Shown one piece after another: positions 7,358 to 17,175 of a stretch of DNA of 41,263 bases; the stretch's first letter is position 1, and the number at the start of each line of letters is the position of its first letter. The DNA lies in NCBI GenBank assembly GCA_036351255.1, contig JAZBOS010000024.1:1-41263 (forward strand). The letters are read 5' to 3'. This stretch comes from Bacteroides sp. Its GTDB lineage: Bacteria; Bacteroidota; Bacteroidia; Bacteroidales; UBA7960. Under the pieces are notes generated by a model. The model was given only the letters and a program-made list of their open reading frames with translations, had not been told where the DNA came from and did no database searches. Both the position numbers and the translations under genes were made by a program.

Positions 7358-9019
7358 TTATTCTTCAATGGTGTATAAAAAGCGCTTGATACTTTTCTTC
7401 GGGGTTTTTTCAAACTCCTCGGGAACGATCTTAAAGCGGGCTACGTTCATATAGTTGGGCAGCTCGTGGTTGAGATGCTTGCGATGGCTTTCCATGATTT
7501 CGTTCAATTGGGCTTCTTTGATGCCATCTTTGTCGGCAGCTTCCATATCGGGGTAAATCAGGGCCACCAGTTGATGGTCTTTCTCAATGATGAGAGCTTC
7601 CATCACATAGGGCATGTTGTTGTATTTGGCCTCAATTTCCTCGGGGTATATGTTCTGCCCCGAGGGGCCCAGGATCATGCTTTTGCTTCGGCCCTTGATG
7701 TAAATGAAGTTGTCCTTGTCGATGACGCCCTGGTCGCCAGTGTGCAGCCAGCCATCCTTGTCGAGCGCCGCCTTGGTGGCCTCTTCGTTTTTGTAATATC
7801 CCAGCATCACGTTCTCTCCGCGCACCAGGATCTCGCCCACTTCCTTGTAGGGGTCGGGGCTGTCGATGGTGACTTCCATATTGTCTACAATTTTACCGGC
7901 AGAACCCAGGCGGGTCTTGTCCCAGTTGGCATAGCTGATCAGTGGCCCGCATTCGGTCATCCCATAGCCGATAGAGAAGGGAAAGCCGATCTTATTGAAG
8001 AAGAGCTCCACATCCTTGTTGAGGGCAGCACCCCCGATGACCACTTCGTGGAAATTGGCACCGAAAGCCTGGCTAAGCTTTTCACGGATTTTCTTTTTGA
8101 TCACCTTGTTCAACACGGGCGTTTTAAGCAGCACTTTCATGCTGGGCTTGCTGATGACGGGCAGCAGCTGTTTCTTATAAATCTTTTCGATGACCAGCGG
8201 TACGGAAAGCACCAGCCTTGGCCGGATCTCCTTGAAGGCTTGAAGGATGATGGCGGGACTTGGCGTTTTGGTCAGGAAAGTGATATGGCAGCCCAGGGTA
8301 AAAGGCCACAGGAATTCGAAGGCACAACCGTAGGTATGCGCAAGGGGCAGAAAGGAAACGATCTTATCGCCCGGGTCAAGTGGCATATTGTCGTTGGCAT
8401 AAACTACGTTGGCGGCGAGGTTGTTGTGCAATATCATGACCCCCTTGGTAAATCCCGTGGTGCCGGAAGTATAGCTGATCTCAGCCATCTCTGAGTTGGG
8501 GATAGGGGTATAATTGGCATCTTCAGGTTTTAGCCCATCGGGGTATTTCTTCTGGAAGACCTTTTCGGCCTTGGCAGCCACTTCCTGACATTTCTTTTCC
8601 TTGCCGCAGCCCAGGAAGGAAAAGTCTTTCAACGAGAAGGCCCCAAGCAGTTCGGGCATTTCGCTGATTTCAAGGGAATCAAAAATATTATCTGCAGCAA
8701 ACATCAATATCGATTCGGAATGGTTGGTGATGTGGTGAACATCGTTGGGCTTGAAGTCGGGCAAGATGGGTACGATGACTGCTCCATAGGTGATGGTGCC
8801 CAGGAAGGTGACCCCCCAGTTGGCCGAGTTTTTCCCTATCAGGGCCACTTTATCACCCTTTTTTACCCCGAAGGCGTCAAAGAGGCTATGCAGCCGGGCT
8901 ATTCGCGCGGCTACTTCCTTAAAGGTGAGGCTTTCTCCCTTGTAGTCTGTCATGGATTCCAGCTCCCAGTTCTTGCGAATACTGTTGCTGATAAATTCGG
9001 TCAGATTCTCCTTCATCAT
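7358..9019 (-). CDS. AMP-forming acyl-CoA synthetase (long-chain fatty acid CoA ligase-like)
   Basis: This 553-residue enzyme belongs to the adenylate-forming (ANL) superfamily, which activates a carboxylic acid with ATP and transfers the acyl group to CoA. The phosphate loop is YTSGTTGFTKG (from Y183), and the A5 motif is YGMTE (352-356). D429 in WLHTGDQG is the ribose-binding aspartate, followed by the hinge GRSKSMI. The C-terminal catalytic lysine probably lies in TPKKSIKRFLY near the end. The family fits fatty-acyl activation for lipid synthesis or degradation, but chain-length preference cannot be read. It is flanked by a strong terminator and is probably monocistronic. A start at either of two adjacent ATGs (9019 or 9016) is possible. 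Confidence 0.9.
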   Translation of the reverse strand: MMKENLTEFISNSIRKNWELESMTDYKGESLTFKEVAARIARLHSLFDAFGVKKGDKVALIGKNSANWGVTFLGTITYGAVIVPILPDFKPNDVHHITNHSESILMFAADNIFDSLEISEMPELLGAFSLKDFSFLGCGKEKKCQEVAAKAEKVFQKKYPDGLKPEDANYTPIPNSEMAEISYTSGTTGFTKGVMILHNNLAANVVYANDNMPLDPGDKIVSFLPLAHTYGCAFEFLWPFTLGCHITFLTKTPSPAIILQAFKEIRPRLVLSVPLVIEKIYKKQLLPVISKPSMKVLLKTPVLNKVIKKKIREKLSQAFGANFHEVVIGGAALNKDVELFFNKIGFPFSIGYGMTECGPLISYANWDKTRLGSAGKIVDNMEVTIDSPDPYKEVGEILVRGENVMLGYYKNEEATKAALDKDGWLHTGDQGVIDKDNFIYIKGRSKSMILGPSGQNIYPEEIEAKYNNMPYVMEALIIEKDHQLVALIYPDMEAADKDGIKEAQLNEIMESHRKHLNHELPNYMNVARFKIVPEEFEKTPKKSIKRFLYTIEE

Positions 9020-9161
9020 AGCTTTTCGTGTTTTTTAGGTTTTAAAAAGCACCCCGTTACAGGGGGAAAAACAGTGCAAGGTACAAAGAAATCTTTATTG
9101 TGTAAATGAATTCAGGGGCACTGGAAATGTTTTCATTGCAACAATTGATTGCAAGGGGGGC

Positions 9162-9192
9162 TTGGGGTAGAAAGATTAAAATGGTAACTTTG
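9162..9192 (+). promoter_or_regulatory. Promoter of uvrA
   Basis: TTG (9162-9164), a 20-base spacer and TAACTTTG (9185-9192) match the Bacteroidetes promoter exactly. The predicted start is near 9199, leaving only about 13 bases before the ATG at 9212. No LexA-like operator was recognised. Confidence 0.65.
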
Positions 9193-9211
9193 CAGGCTAT
9201 TTTTCAAACCT

Positions 9212-12040
9212 ATGGTTGCAACCGCCAAACTGGAAACCTACGACCCCAAAAAGTACATCATCATCAAGGGTGCGCGGGTACACAACCTAAAAAATGTTGA
9301 TGTGGTGCTCAGGCGCAACAGCCTGGTAGTCATCACAGGATTGTCGGGTTCAGGGAAGTCCTCGCTGGCTTTCGATACGCTGTATTCGGAAGGCCAGCGA
9401 CGTTATGTGGAGAGCCTGAGTTCATATGCCCGTCAATTCCTGGGAAGGATGCACAAGCCCGAAGTGGATTATATCAAAGGCATCTCGCCGGCCATAGCTA
9501 TCGAGCAGAAGGTGAATACCCGCAACCCAAGATCTACGGTTGGGACTTCCACCGAGATTTATGAATACCTGAAGCTTCTGTTTGCGCGTATCGGAAAGAC
9601 TTATTCACCCTTGTCGGGCAACCTGGTGATGCGTCATTCAGTCACCGATGTGGTGGATCATACCCTGGCATTGCCTGTTGACACCATGGTGCTGACCCTG
9701 GCCCCCATCACCCTCAAGGAGGGGCGCAGCCTGGAGCAACAACTTTCAGTGCTGATGCAGCAGGGCTTCTCGAGGGTCATGATCAATGATGAGATCAAAC
9801 GAATCGAGGAAACGCTTCCTCTGATCCAGGATATCCCCGTCAGGAAGCGGCCTTGCGTAATCATTGACCGCTTCCAGGTGCGGGACGAGGATGGAGATCT
9901 CCAGGCCCGGATCGCCGATTCGGTGCAGACTGCCTTTTATGAAGGTGAAGGGGAGTGCCTGCTGGAATATGAGTTGAACGGGGCGAAAAAACAGGTTCAT
10001 TTTTCCAGCCGTTTTGAGCTGGATGACATGCAATTTGAAGAGCCTTCGGTGAACCTGTTTACTTTCAACAACCCCTATGGGGCCTGTAAGGTTTGTGAAG
10101 GCTTTGGCAGTGTGATTGGCATAGACCCTGACTTGGTTGTTCCCAACAAGAGCCTCAGTATTTATGAAGGAACCATTGCCTGCTGGAAGGGCGAAAAAAT
10201 GGGCCTGTGGAACGAGGAGCTGGTCAAAAACGCCTATAAGTTTGATTTCCCTATACATAAACCTTATTACCAGCTCAGCGAGGAGCAGAAACAGCTTTTG
10301 TGGACGGGCAACGCGTACTTCCACGGGCTGAATGACTTCTTCAGGATGGTGGAGGAGAACACCTATAAAATCCAGTACCGTGTGATGCTTTCGCGCTATC
10401 GCGGGAAGACGGTGTGCCCGGAATGCCAGGGCACTCGCCTAAGAAAGGATGCAGCATATGTGAAGGTGGCGGGCAAAACCATCACGGAACTGGTGCTTAT
10501 GCCTATTGACAGGCTGGCCCGTTTTTTTCAGACCATCACCCTGGATCCGCACGAGCGTGAGCTCTCCCGCAGGCTGTTGGTGGAGATCAATCAACGCCTG
10601 TCTTTTCTGAACGATGTAGGGCTCGGCTACCTCACCCTAAACCGCCTGTCAAACACGCTTTCAGGAGGCGAGTCGCAGCGTATCAACCTGGCCACTTCTC
10701 TGGGCAGCAGCCTGGTGGGTTCGATGTATATCCTCGATGAGCCCAGTATTGGCCTGCACCAGCGTGATACCCACCGGCTGATTGAGGTGCTGAAGAAATT
10801 ACGTGACCTGGGCAATACGGTGATTGTGGTGGAGCACGATGAAGACATCATGCGGGCTGCTGACCAGCTGGTGGACATTGGCCCCCTGGCAGGCAGCCAT
10901 GGCGGGGAGATCGTATTTCAGGGTGATTTCAAGGACCTGCTGAAGCATAAAACCAGCCTTACGGCGAAATACCTCAATGGGAAACTGGAGATCCCACTAC
11001 CCAAAAAGAGGAGGCCCTGGAAGGAGTTCATCGAATTGAAAGGCGTCAGACAGCACAACCTCAAGGGCTTTGATGTGAAGATTCCCCTCAGGGTTATGAC
11101 TTTGGTCACCGGGGTAAGTGGCTCTGGAAAGACCACACTGGTAAAATCCATTCTTTACCCTGCGCTAAAGAAGATTTATGGTGGTTATGGCGAACGCACC
11201 GGGCGATTCGATGCCCTCGAAGGAGATTATAATCGCATCGCAGGAGTAGAATACATTGATCAGAACCCAATAGGCAAATCTTCAAGGTCGAACCCCGTAA
11301 CCTATCTGAAAGCCTACGACGACATCCGCAGTCTATTTGCTGATCAGCCGCTGGCTAAAACGCGCGGGTACACGCCAGGTTTCTTCTCGTTTAACATTGA
11401 GGGCGGCCGCTGTCCCGAATGCGAAGGAGATGGGCAGGTGAAGATCGAGATGCAGTTTATGGCTGATATTACGCTGGTGTGCGAGAGTTGCAAGGGTAAG
11501 CGCTTCAGGGAGGAGATCCTGGATGTGTTATTCGAAGGCAAGACCATCACTGACATCCTGGAGATGACCGTGGATGATGCCATTGGATTCTTTGGCAATG
11601 CCGCGAAATGTGGTACCCACTGCAAACGCATCGCTTCGCGCTTACAACCTCTTGCTGATGTTGGCTTGGGCTATGTGAGGCTGGGACAGCCCAGCAGCAC
11701 CCTCAGCGGAGGCGAGGCCCAGCGTATCAAGTTGGCCTCATTTCTTACCAAAGGCATCACCAACGAAAAAACCTTGTTTATTTTCGATGAGCCTACCACG
11801 GGCCTGCATTTCCACGACATCAGCAAATTGCTGATCGCATTCAATGCTCTTATTGAGAATGGGCATTCGCTGGTCGTAATCGAGCATAATCCCGAAGTGA
11901 TCAAAAGCGCCGACTGGATCATCGATTTGGGTCCGGAAGGTGGTGAAGAGGGGGGCAGGCTGGTGTTTGAAGGTACCCTCGAAGACCTGGTGAAATGTGA
12001 AGATTCTTACACGGGAAAGTTCCTGATTGGAAAGGTGTAA
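9212..12040 (+). CDS. uvrA: Excinuclease ABC subunit A (UvrA)
   Basis: UvrA is the damage-recognition ATPase of nucleotide excision repair; it loads UvrB on distorted DNA. The 942-residue protein has two ABC modules. The first has Walker [10 protein letters not shown] (K49), signature LSGGESQR and Walker B YILDEP. The second has GVSGSGKTT (K640), LSGGEAQR and FIFDEP. The C-terminal zinc finger is complete (C734, C737, C757, C760). In the N-terminal module, C292/C295 and C402/C405 are present. The CxxC pair that precedes FSFNNPxGAC in E. coli UvrA is replaced here by residues of FSSRFELDD, as I recall for other Bacteroidota UvrA. The promoter position supports the ATG at 9212 as start. Confidence 0.97.
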   Translation: MVATAKLETYDPKKYIIIKGARVHNLKNVDVVLRRNSLVVITGLSGSGKSSLAFDTLYSEGQRRYVESLSSYARQFLGRMHKPEVDYIKGISPAIAIEQKVNTRNPRSTVGTSTEIYEYLKLLFARIGKTYSPLSGNLVMRHSVTDVVDHTLALPVDTMVLTLAPITLKEGRSLEQQLSVLMQQGFSRVMINDEIKRIEETLPLIQDIPVRKRPCVIIDRFQVRDEDGDLQARIADSVQTAFYEGEGECLLEYELNGAKKQVHFSSRFELDDMQFEEPSVNLFTFNNPYGACKVCEGFGSVIGIDPDLVVPNKSLSIYEGTIACWKGEKMGLWNEELVKNAYKFDFPIHKPYYQLSEEQKQLLWTGNAYFHGLNDFFRMVEENTYKIQYRVMLSRYRGKTVCPECQGTRLRKDAAYVKVAGKTITELVLMPIDRLARFFQTITLDPHERELSRRLLVEINQRLSFLNDVGLGYLTLNRLSNTLSGGESQRINLATSLGSSLVGSMYILDEPSIGLHQRDTHRLIEVLKKLRDLGNTVIVVEHDEDIMRAADQLVDIGPLAGSHGGEIVFQGDFKDLLKHKTSLTAKYLNGKLEIPLPKKRRPWKEFIELKGVRQHNLKGFDVKIPLRVMTLVTGVSGSGKTTLVKSILYPALKKIYGGYGERTGRFDALEGDYNRIAGVEYIDQNPIGKSSRSNPVTYLKAYDDIRSLFADQPLAKTRGYTPGFFSFNIEGGRCPECEGDGQVKIEMQFMADITLVCESCKGKRFREEILDVLFEGKTITDILEMTVDDAIGFFGNAAKCGTHCKRIASRLQPLADVGLGYVRLGQPSSTLSGGEAQRIKLASFLTKGITNEKTLFIFDEPTTGLHFHDISKLLIAFNALIENGHSLVVIEHNPEVIKSADWIIDLGPEGGEEGGRLVFEGTLEDLVKCEDSYTGKFLIGKV

Positions 12041-12041
12041 G

Positions 12042-12090
12042 CCGAAAAAGAAAGAGGTCCCCGCTTCTGTTCTCAGCAGCAAGGGGGACC
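12042..12090 (-). terminator. Terminator of the aminotransferase gene (minus strand)
   Basis: GGTCCCC (12056-12062) pairs with GGGGACC (12084-12090); three more pairs follow after a one-base bulge, with a 14-base loop. Read on the minus strand, the hairpin is followed by TCTTTCTTTTTC. It lies about 57 bases past the aminotransferase stop. Confidence 0.55.
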
Positions 12091-12107
12091 CCCGGGTTTC
12101 GCAGGCA

Positions 12108-12143
12108 GAAAACCTTAACGGATGGTTTTCAACCTCTTTGTTG
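12108..12143 (+). terminator. Possible terminator of uvrA (plus strand)
   Basis: GAAAACC (12108-12114) and GGTTTTC (12124-12130) form a 7-base hairpin with a 9-base loop, followed by a T-rich stretch to 12143. It is weaker than the opposing minus-strand hairpin. Confidence 0.4.
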
Positions 12144-12147
12144 TTTC

Positions 12148-13347
12148 TTAAATGATCCTGCCGGGATATACCTTAAGGGCCTCGCCAAGCACCTGAATAG
12201 ACTTCTCGAGGTCGCCCACATTGAGCACGTAGCTGATGCGCACTTCATTGGTTCCTGCACCGGGGGTAGAGTAGAACCCTGTCGCAGGAGCCAGCATCAC
12301 CGTTTGCTTTTCGTATTCAAATGATTCGAGCAGCCATTGGCAGAACTTGTCGCTGTTGTCGATGGGCAGGCGTGCAGTCACGTAAAATGCACCCCTGGGG
12401 TTGGGGCAGGTAACCCCTGGAATCTTGTTCATACCCTTCACCACGGTGTCACGGCGGGCTTTGTATTCTTCGATCACCTCGTCGAAATAGCTGTCGGGCG
12501 TAGCCATGGCTGCTTCAGAGGCAATCTGTCCCAGGGAGGGCGGGCTCAGACGGGCCTGGGCGAACTTCATGGCGGTCTGCATGACCTCCTTGTTGCGCGA
12601 GATCATGGCCCCGATACGCACGCCGCAGGCGCTGTAACGCTTGGAAACAGAGTCGAACAATACTACATAATCATCAAGGCCTTCGAGGTTCAGCACAGAG
12701 AAATGGGTCGTCCCATCATAGCAAAACTCGCGGTACACTTCATCGGCAAACAGGAAGAGGTCGTATTTTAGTACGATCTCACGTAGGATCTCCAGTTCTT
12801 CCTTTGAGTAAAGGTAGCCAGTAGGGTTGTTGGGGTTGCACACCATGATGGCCTTGGTGGAAGGGGTGATGGCCTTCTCGAATTCGGCAATGGGCGGAAG
12901 GGCAAACCCGTTGTCGATGTCGGAGATGATGGGTTTCACCTTTACCCCGGCGCTGGTGGCAAAACCGTTGTAATTGGCATAAAAGGGCTCGGGGATAATG
13001 ATCTCGTCGCCAGGGTTCAGGCAAGTCTGTACGGCAAACAGGATGGCTTCAGAGGCGCCTGCAGTGACGATGATCTCATCGGGCTTGACCTGGATCCCGT
13101 GCTTTTCATAGTATTTGCACATGCTCTCGCGGTAGGAAAGGATTCCTGCCGAGTGGCTGTATTCGATCACCTTGATGTCGAGTTTGTGCATGGCATCGAT
13201 CATGCTCTGGGGGGTAGGAATGTCGGGTTGGCCAATGTTCAGGTGAAACACTTTAACGCCCTGTTTTTTGGCCTGATCAGCATAGGGGACAAGCTTCCTA
13301 ATGGGGCTTGCGGGCATCATACGTCCCTTTTCAGAAATCTTGGGCAT
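12148..13347 (-). CDS. Pyridoxal-phosphate aminotransferase, class I (aspartate aminotransferase-like)
   Basis: This 399-residue cytosolic enzyme has fold-type I transaminase features. NIGQPDIPTP lies near the N-terminus, VCNPNNPTGY supplies the substrate carboxylate and PLP contacts, and FADEVYREF holds the aspartate that pairs with the PLP nitrogen. K236 in SVSKRYSACGVR forms the Schiff base, and the Arg in EVRISYV binds the substrate carboxylate. It resembles the subgroup I-gamma AspC/AlaT-like enzymes that use aspartate or other amino acids with 2-oxoglutarate. Exact substrate is not fixed by the sequence. The ATG at 13347 starts MPKISEKGRMMPASPIRK, typical of the family. It lies 122 bases downstream of a DUF1573 gene and ends at its own terminator. 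Confidence 0.92.
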   Translation of the reverse strand: MPKISEKGRMMPASPIRKLVPYADQAKKQGVKVFHLNIGQPDIPTPQSMIDAMHKLDIKVIEYSHSAGILSYRESMCKYYEKHGIQVKPDEIIVTAGASEAILFAVQTCLNPGDEIIIPEPFYANYNGFATSAGVKVKPIISDIDNGFALPPIAEFEKAITPSTKAIMVCNPNNPTGYLYSKEELEILREIVLKYDLFLFADEVYREFCYDGTTHFSVLNLEGLDDYVVLFDSVSKRYSACGVRIGAMISRNKEVMQTAMKFAQARLSPPSLGQIASEAAMATPDSYFDEVIEEYKARRDTVVKGMNKIPGVTCPNPRGAFYVTARLPIDNSDKFCQWLLESFEYEKQTVMLAPATGFYSTPGAGTNEVRISYVLNVGDLEKSIQVLGEALKVYPGRII

Positions 13348-13469
13348 AAACGTTGATATTTATAGGGTTGATAGAAAAAAATTCAAGCTTGTTTCGGGGG
13401 CAAAGTTCCCAAATTTTTTATTGATTTCCTAGTAATATTGAAAGGACTTTAATCTGTTGTTTCGCCCCA

Positions 13470-13913
13470 TTAGTCGGAGGCTTTTGGGCGAGCGGGCACT
13501 ACTTCGCCTTTAACAGGTACCACCAGGGTTCCTTGCCAGGCATTCGTATGGATGACGATATTACGGCGAAAAGCCCCCAGTGTGGAGGTGTCATAACGAA
13601 AGGAAATGCTTGCCTGTTCTCCCGGACTCAAGGGCTTTGCCGGCCAGGAGGTAATGAGCAGTCCGCAAGAGCTGCGTACCCTGGCCACGATCATTTCCCT
13701 ATTGCCTGCATTGGTCAGGGTTATGGACCCCACTCCGGGGTTACCTGCCTGAAGGCGACCCATATCAATGCTGTCGGCCGAAAGAATGGCATACGCGTGA
13801 TTGCTCAGGGCCTCGGGAGGGGGAGGGTCACTGGCAAATACCTTTGAAAACAGGAAAAAGAAAAGGAAAAACACGGATAACTTGAAGGTAGAATGCTTAA
13901 AAAACTTCCTCAC
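13470..13913 (-). CDS. DUF1573 domain secreted protein
   Basis: This 147-residue exported protein has a signal peptide of about 27 residues, with a long Phe/Leu core ending SKVFA. A single immunoglobulin-like DUF1573 domain follows (about residues 50-140): GRLQAGNPGVGSITLTNAG, then VRSSCGLL with the family's conserved Cys, then LSPGEQASISFRYDTS. Such domains are frequent in Bacteroidota periplasmic and surface proteins, but no activity is known. The start codon is GTG. An in-frame TGA at 13959-13961 lies between it and the next upstream ATG, and no internal ATG would keep the signal peptide. It may be transcribed with the aminotransferase downstream, though the 122-base gap is not decisive. 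Confidence 0.8.
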   Translation of the reverse strand: MRKFFKHSTFKLSVFFLFFFLFSKVFASDPPPPEALSNHAYAILSADSIDMGRLQAGNPGVGSITLTNAGNREMIVARVRSSCGLLITSWPAKPLSPGEQASISFRYDTSTLGAFRRNIVIHTNAWQGTLVVPVKGEVVPARPKASD

Positions 13914-13978
13914 GGCAAAACCTTGAATTAATTTGCCGGCTAAATTAGGAAAGTTTCTTCACATAGGGCCAAAGGATG

Positions 13979-14854
13979 TCAATGATTCCCGAAAGGGATG
14001 GCCACGCCCAGCCAGGGTACTGCAACAAAAACGTCCATGCCTTCAAACATGGGTATAAAGAGGCCGTAATCGAGGGCAGCACCCCTGAAATCAAAACGCC
14101 CCCCGAAAAAACTCATGAGGTTGAATGCATCCACCCCGCTAACGTAATAGTTTTCGGTCAGCAAATAATGTTTTTGACCGGTGCGGATCATCCCGCTGAT
14201 GGATACCAATGGACTTTGCGCCCAATTTTCGCCGGCATAACCGTATCCCAGTCCCAGCGACAGGTTGTTGTTGCGGTTGCCAAAAGTGGCAGTAAAGGTC
14301 ACAAAACCGGCTGTTCCCTCAACATCTTCTCCTGCAATGGTAGCGATCAGGGCATTGACACCCAGGGAAAAATTATCCTTTGAAACAGGAATGTTGACAG
14401 AAGGAACAATCCAAATAGGGGATGGGGCCCCTGCAAATAGGAATAAAGGAACAATGCCTGCTCCGATAGATATATTATTGGTGATGCCATAGTGGGCCTG
14501 GTTGAAAAAGACCCAGGAGTTCTGATAATATCCTGATCCTTTTGGGATTCCCAGGCTGTTGGACAAGACAAAGTAGCGATTTCCATGGATGTTGACAATT
14601 TGATTCTCCTTGCCGCTTTCTTCCAGGCGAGTTCTGCGGATGATGTTTGATTTCAGAAGGGTAATGTCTCCTAGGTTTTCCGTGCGCAAAACAATGGCTT
14701 CATTGGTTTCAGAGATGATTTGGCCGGTATAGATATTCCGGTCGGAGGTTTCGATTCGATACACCTGAGGCTTTTCCTCGTTGTCCTGAGCAAAAACACT
14801 TTGCCCTGCAAACATGAACAAAAGCAGGCTGACTATGAAAAGAGAAGCTTTCAT
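13979..14854 (-). CDS. Hypothetical outer-membrane-like beta-rich protein
   Basis: I recognise no named family. The 291-residue protein begins MKASLFIVSLLLFMFAGQSVFAQ, a clear signal peptide, so I place the start at the ATG at 14854 rather than at an ATG 75 bases further upstream. Residues about 30-75 form a small beta module (VYRIETSDRNIYTGQIISE, then NIIRRTRLE) resembling an LSm-like or SH3-like fold. The remainder has alternating hydrophobic and aromatic strands rich in Gly and Asn, such as NNNLSLGLGYGYAGENW, as in small outer-membrane barrels. Similar proteins are common in Bacteroidota with no assigned role. It is divergent from the pullulanase gene. Outer-membrane location is inference. 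Confidence 0.72.
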   Translation of the reverse strand: MKASLFIVSLLLFMFAGQSVFAQDNEEKPQVYRIETSDRNIYTGQIISETNEAIVLRTENLGDITLLKSNIIRRTRLEESGKENQIVNIHGNRYFVLSNSLGIPKGSGYYQNSWVFFNQAHYGITNNISIGAGIVPLFLFAGAPSPIWIVPSVNIPVSKDNFSLGVNALIATIAGEDVEGTAGFVTFTATFGNRNNNLSLGLGYGYAGENWAQSPLVSISGMIRTGQKHYLLTENYYVSGVDAFNLMSFFGGRFDFRGAALDYGLFIPMFEGMDVFVAVPWLGVAIPFGNH

Positions 14855-14926
14855 GAGATGGGGTTTTGGTTGTTTTAAATGCCGGAAACCCAAGTGCAGG
14901 TAAACCGGCCTGATCATTCCTGTTTT

Positions 14927-14934
14927 CAAAAATA
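14927..14934 (-). promoter_or_regulatory. Candidate -7 box for the outer-membrane-like protein gene
   Basis: The minus strand reads TATTTTTG, an exact TAnnTTTG, 72 bases before the ATG at 14854. The -33 position has ATG instead of TTG. Confidence 0.4.
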
Positions 14935-15023
14935 TTACAATTAACCGTAAAAAGCATCAGTGAATAACTTAAAAAGGCTATTTTTTGAAAAAAAGTTGAA
15001 TAAGGCAGTCATTAAAAAAAATG

Positions 15024-15031
15024 TATTTTTG
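15024..15031 (+). promoter_or_regulatory. Candidate -7 box for the pullulanase gene
   Basis: TATTTTTG matches TAnnTTTG exactly, 26 bases before the ATG. The nearest TTG (14996-14998) is 25 bases upstream, longer than the 20-base spacing seen at the strong promoters of this window. Confidence 0.4.
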
Positions 15032-15057
15032 TCCCTTCAAGTAAAACAGTCGAGCAG

Positions 15058-17070
15058 ATGAAAACACGTCTGATTCTTTTCACTTTATTTTTTGCAATGA
15101 CATTTGTAAGTTGTAAGCCCAGGGTCGGACAAGGCACCTATCCGGTTTATGAAGGCAATGATCTGGGAGTCACATGGAGTCCCGAAAAGACTATTTTTAA
15201 AATCTGGGCACCCACTGCTACCGAAGTGTTGGTCAGGATCTATGACCAGGGACAGGATGGCGAATTGCTGGGAACCCATGAGATGAAAAAAGGAAGGGAT
15301 GGAACATGGTCCTTTAAATTGAACGGAGACTGGGAAAACCGTTATTATACTTTCCAGGCCCGCATCGATGATGCCTGGAAAAAAGAAGTGCCTGATCCCA
15401 CCGCCAAGGCAGTGGGGGTGAATGGCAACCGGGGGATGATCGTCGACTTCAGTAAAACGGATCCCGAAGGCTGGGAAAACGACCAGCGCCCTCACCTTGC
15501 CAGCCACGCCGATATTGTGATCTGGGAGATCCATGTGCGCGATTTCAGCATCCACCCCAGCGCGGGCTCAGCTTACCCCGGAAAGTTCCTTGCCTTTACC
15601 GAAAGGGGAACTAAAAGCCCCGAAGGCCTGCCCACCATGGTTGATCACCTCGTGGAGCTGGGGGTTACACATGTCCACCTGCTGCCTTCCTTCGACTTCT
15701 TTACCGTTGACGAAACCCGCCTCGACGAGCCCCAGTTTAACTGGGGATATGACCCCAAGAACTACAATGTTCCGGAAGGTTCCTATTCCACCGACCCTTA
15801 TGATGGCAGGGTGCGCATTAAAGAGTTCAAACAAATGGTGCAAGCCTTGCACCAGGCAGGGATCAGGGTCATCATGGATGTGGTGTATAACCACATGTTT
15901 GATGCGGAAGCCTCAGCCTTTGAGCAACTGGTGCCGGGCTACTATTTCCGTCGCTGGGAAGATGGAAGCTATGCCAACGGTGCTTATTGCGGCAATGAGA
16001 CGGCTTCAGAAAAGCCCATGATGCGGAAATTTATGATCGAATCCCTGAAACACTGGGCTAACGAATACCGCATCGATGGTTTTCGCTTTGACTTGATGGG
16101 CCTGCACGACATAGAAACGATGAATCTGATCCGCGAGGAGATGGACAGGATTGACCCGGCCATTTTCCTCTATGGGGAAGGCTGGACTGCCAATGAAACG
16201 CCCCTGCCTCTTGAAGACCGCGCCCTGAAGGCCCACGCCACACAGCTTGATGGCATTGCAGTATTCAGCGATGATATCCGCGATGGCATTCGTGGCCACT
16301 GGTACGATGCGAAAGACCAGGGCTTTATGGTGGGCAAGGAAGGCGTGAAGGAAAGCATTAAGTTTGGTGTGGTGGCTTCTACCAAGCACCCCCAGATCGA
16401 CTATGCTGCCGTGAATTATTCCGATGCCCCCTATGCCGATCAGCCCCTGAAGACCATAACTTATGTCACTTGTCACGACAACCCTGTGCTTTGGGATAAG
16501 ACCGTATTTACCTGTCCCGATTGCAACGAACAGGATAGGCTTGATATTCAGAAATTTGCCAACGCCATTGTTCTGACCTCCCAGGGCGTATCGTTCCTGC
16601 ACGCAGGTGAGGAGTTGGTGCGTACCAAGTTTGGCGAACACAACAGCTATAACCTTCCCGACAGCATCAATCAGCTTGTATGGACACAAAAGGCCAAATA
16701 CTATGATGTGTTTACCTTTTACAGGGATATGATCGCTTTGCGGAAAAACCATCCTGCATTTCGGATGCCTACCACTGATCTGATTCAAAAGCATTTAAGT
16801 TTTTTTGACATCGAACATCCCCTGGTGGTGGGATACCACATTGGCAATAATGCCAATGGCGACCGCTGGAAGAATATCCTGGTGTATTACAATGCCGATC
16901 CCGGCGAATTGAAGGTTGACCTGCCCGATGGCGAATGGCGCGTGGTAGCCACCAAGGATGAAGTGAATGAAGCTGGTGTCATTACACAAGGCTTCGATAA
17001 GCCTTTGAAAGAGGAAGTAAACCTTCCTTCACGTTCCATCATGATCCTTGTGGATACCGAAAGCATTTGA
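15058..17070 (+). CDS. pulA: Type I pullulanase, surface lipoprotein (GH13)
   Basis: Pullulanase hydrolyses alpha-1,6 branches of pullulan, starch and glycogen. The 670-residue protein has a lipoprotein signal ending at C19 (TFVSC), so it is exported and lipid-anchored. A CBM48-like domain (about 40-130) contains TIFKIWAPTATEV. The GH13 barrel holds the pullulanase signature NWGYDPKNYNVPEGSY (from N228), DVVYNH (D274), the nucleophile D345 in GFRFDLMG, the acid/base E374 in YGEGW and the transition-state stabiliser D474 in CHDN. The protein is complete, and a strong terminator follows. No SusC/SusD genes are near, so this is not a classical polysaccharide utilisation locus. Inner versus outer membrane or surface exposure is not settled. 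Confidence 0.94.
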   Translation: MKTRLILFTLFFAMTFVSCKPRVGQGTYPVYEGNDLGVTWSPEKTIFKIWAPTATEVLVRIYDQGQDGELLGTHEMKKGRDGTWSFKLNGDWENRYYTFQARIDDAWKKEVPDPTAKAVGVNGNRGMIVDFSKTDPEGWENDQRPHLASHADIVIWEIHVRDFSIHPSAGSAYPGKFLAFTERGTKSPEGLPTMVDHLVELGVTHVHLLPSFDFFTVDETRLDEPQFNWGYDPKNYNVPEGSYSTDPYDGRVRIKEFKQMVQALHQAGIRVIMDVVYNHMFDAEASAFEQLVPGYYFRRWEDGSYANGAYCGNETASEKPMMRKFMIESLKHWANEYRIDGFRFDLMGLHDIETMNLIREEMDRIDPAIFLYGEGWTANETPLPLEDRALKAHATQLDGIAVFSDDIRDGIRGHWYDAKDQGFMVGKEGVKESIKFGVVASTKHPQIDYAAVNYSDAPYADQPLKTITYVTCHDNPVLWDKTVFTCPDCNEQDRLDIQKFANAIVLTSQGVSFLHAGEELVRTKFGEHNSYNLPDSINQLVWTQKAKYYDVFTFYRDMIALRKNHPAFRMPTTDLIQKHLSFFDIEHPLVVGYHIGNNANGDRWKNILVYYNADPGELKVDLPDGEWRVVATKDEVNEAGVITQGFDKPLKEEVNLPSRSIMILVDTESI

Positions 17071-17106
17071 TCCCGGTTTTTTTCTAAATTCCTTGAAATT
17101 TTTTTT

Positions 17107-17147
17107 AAAGCAGCATCTGTAACAATGGATGCTGCTTTCCTTTTTTT
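17107..17147 (+). terminator. Rho-independent terminator of the pullulanase gene
   Basis: AAAGCAGCATC (17107-17117) and GATGCTGCTTT (17128-17138) form a perfect 11-base stem with a 10-base loop, followed by CCTTTTTTT. It lies 37 bases after the stop. On the other strand the tract is A-rich, so it works in the plus direction only. Confidence 0.85.
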
Positions 17148-17175
17148 AACCTATGAAGAAGATTTACCAGGCGCT

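Noticed and set aside
7466..8494. A 342-codon frame on the plus strand opposite the acyl-CoA synthetase gene
   Set aside because: It is antisense to conserved adenylation motifs, with no domain of its own and no promoter in front.
9077..9083. TACCTTG on the minus strand as a promoter box for the acyl-CoA synthetase gene
   Set aside because: It lacks one T of TAnnTTTG and no upstream TTG at the right spacing was found.
15058..17070. Pullulanase considered as part of a SusC/SusD polysaccharide utilisation locus
   Set aside because: No SusC, SusD or further glycosidase gene lies on either side, and a strong terminator closes the unit.
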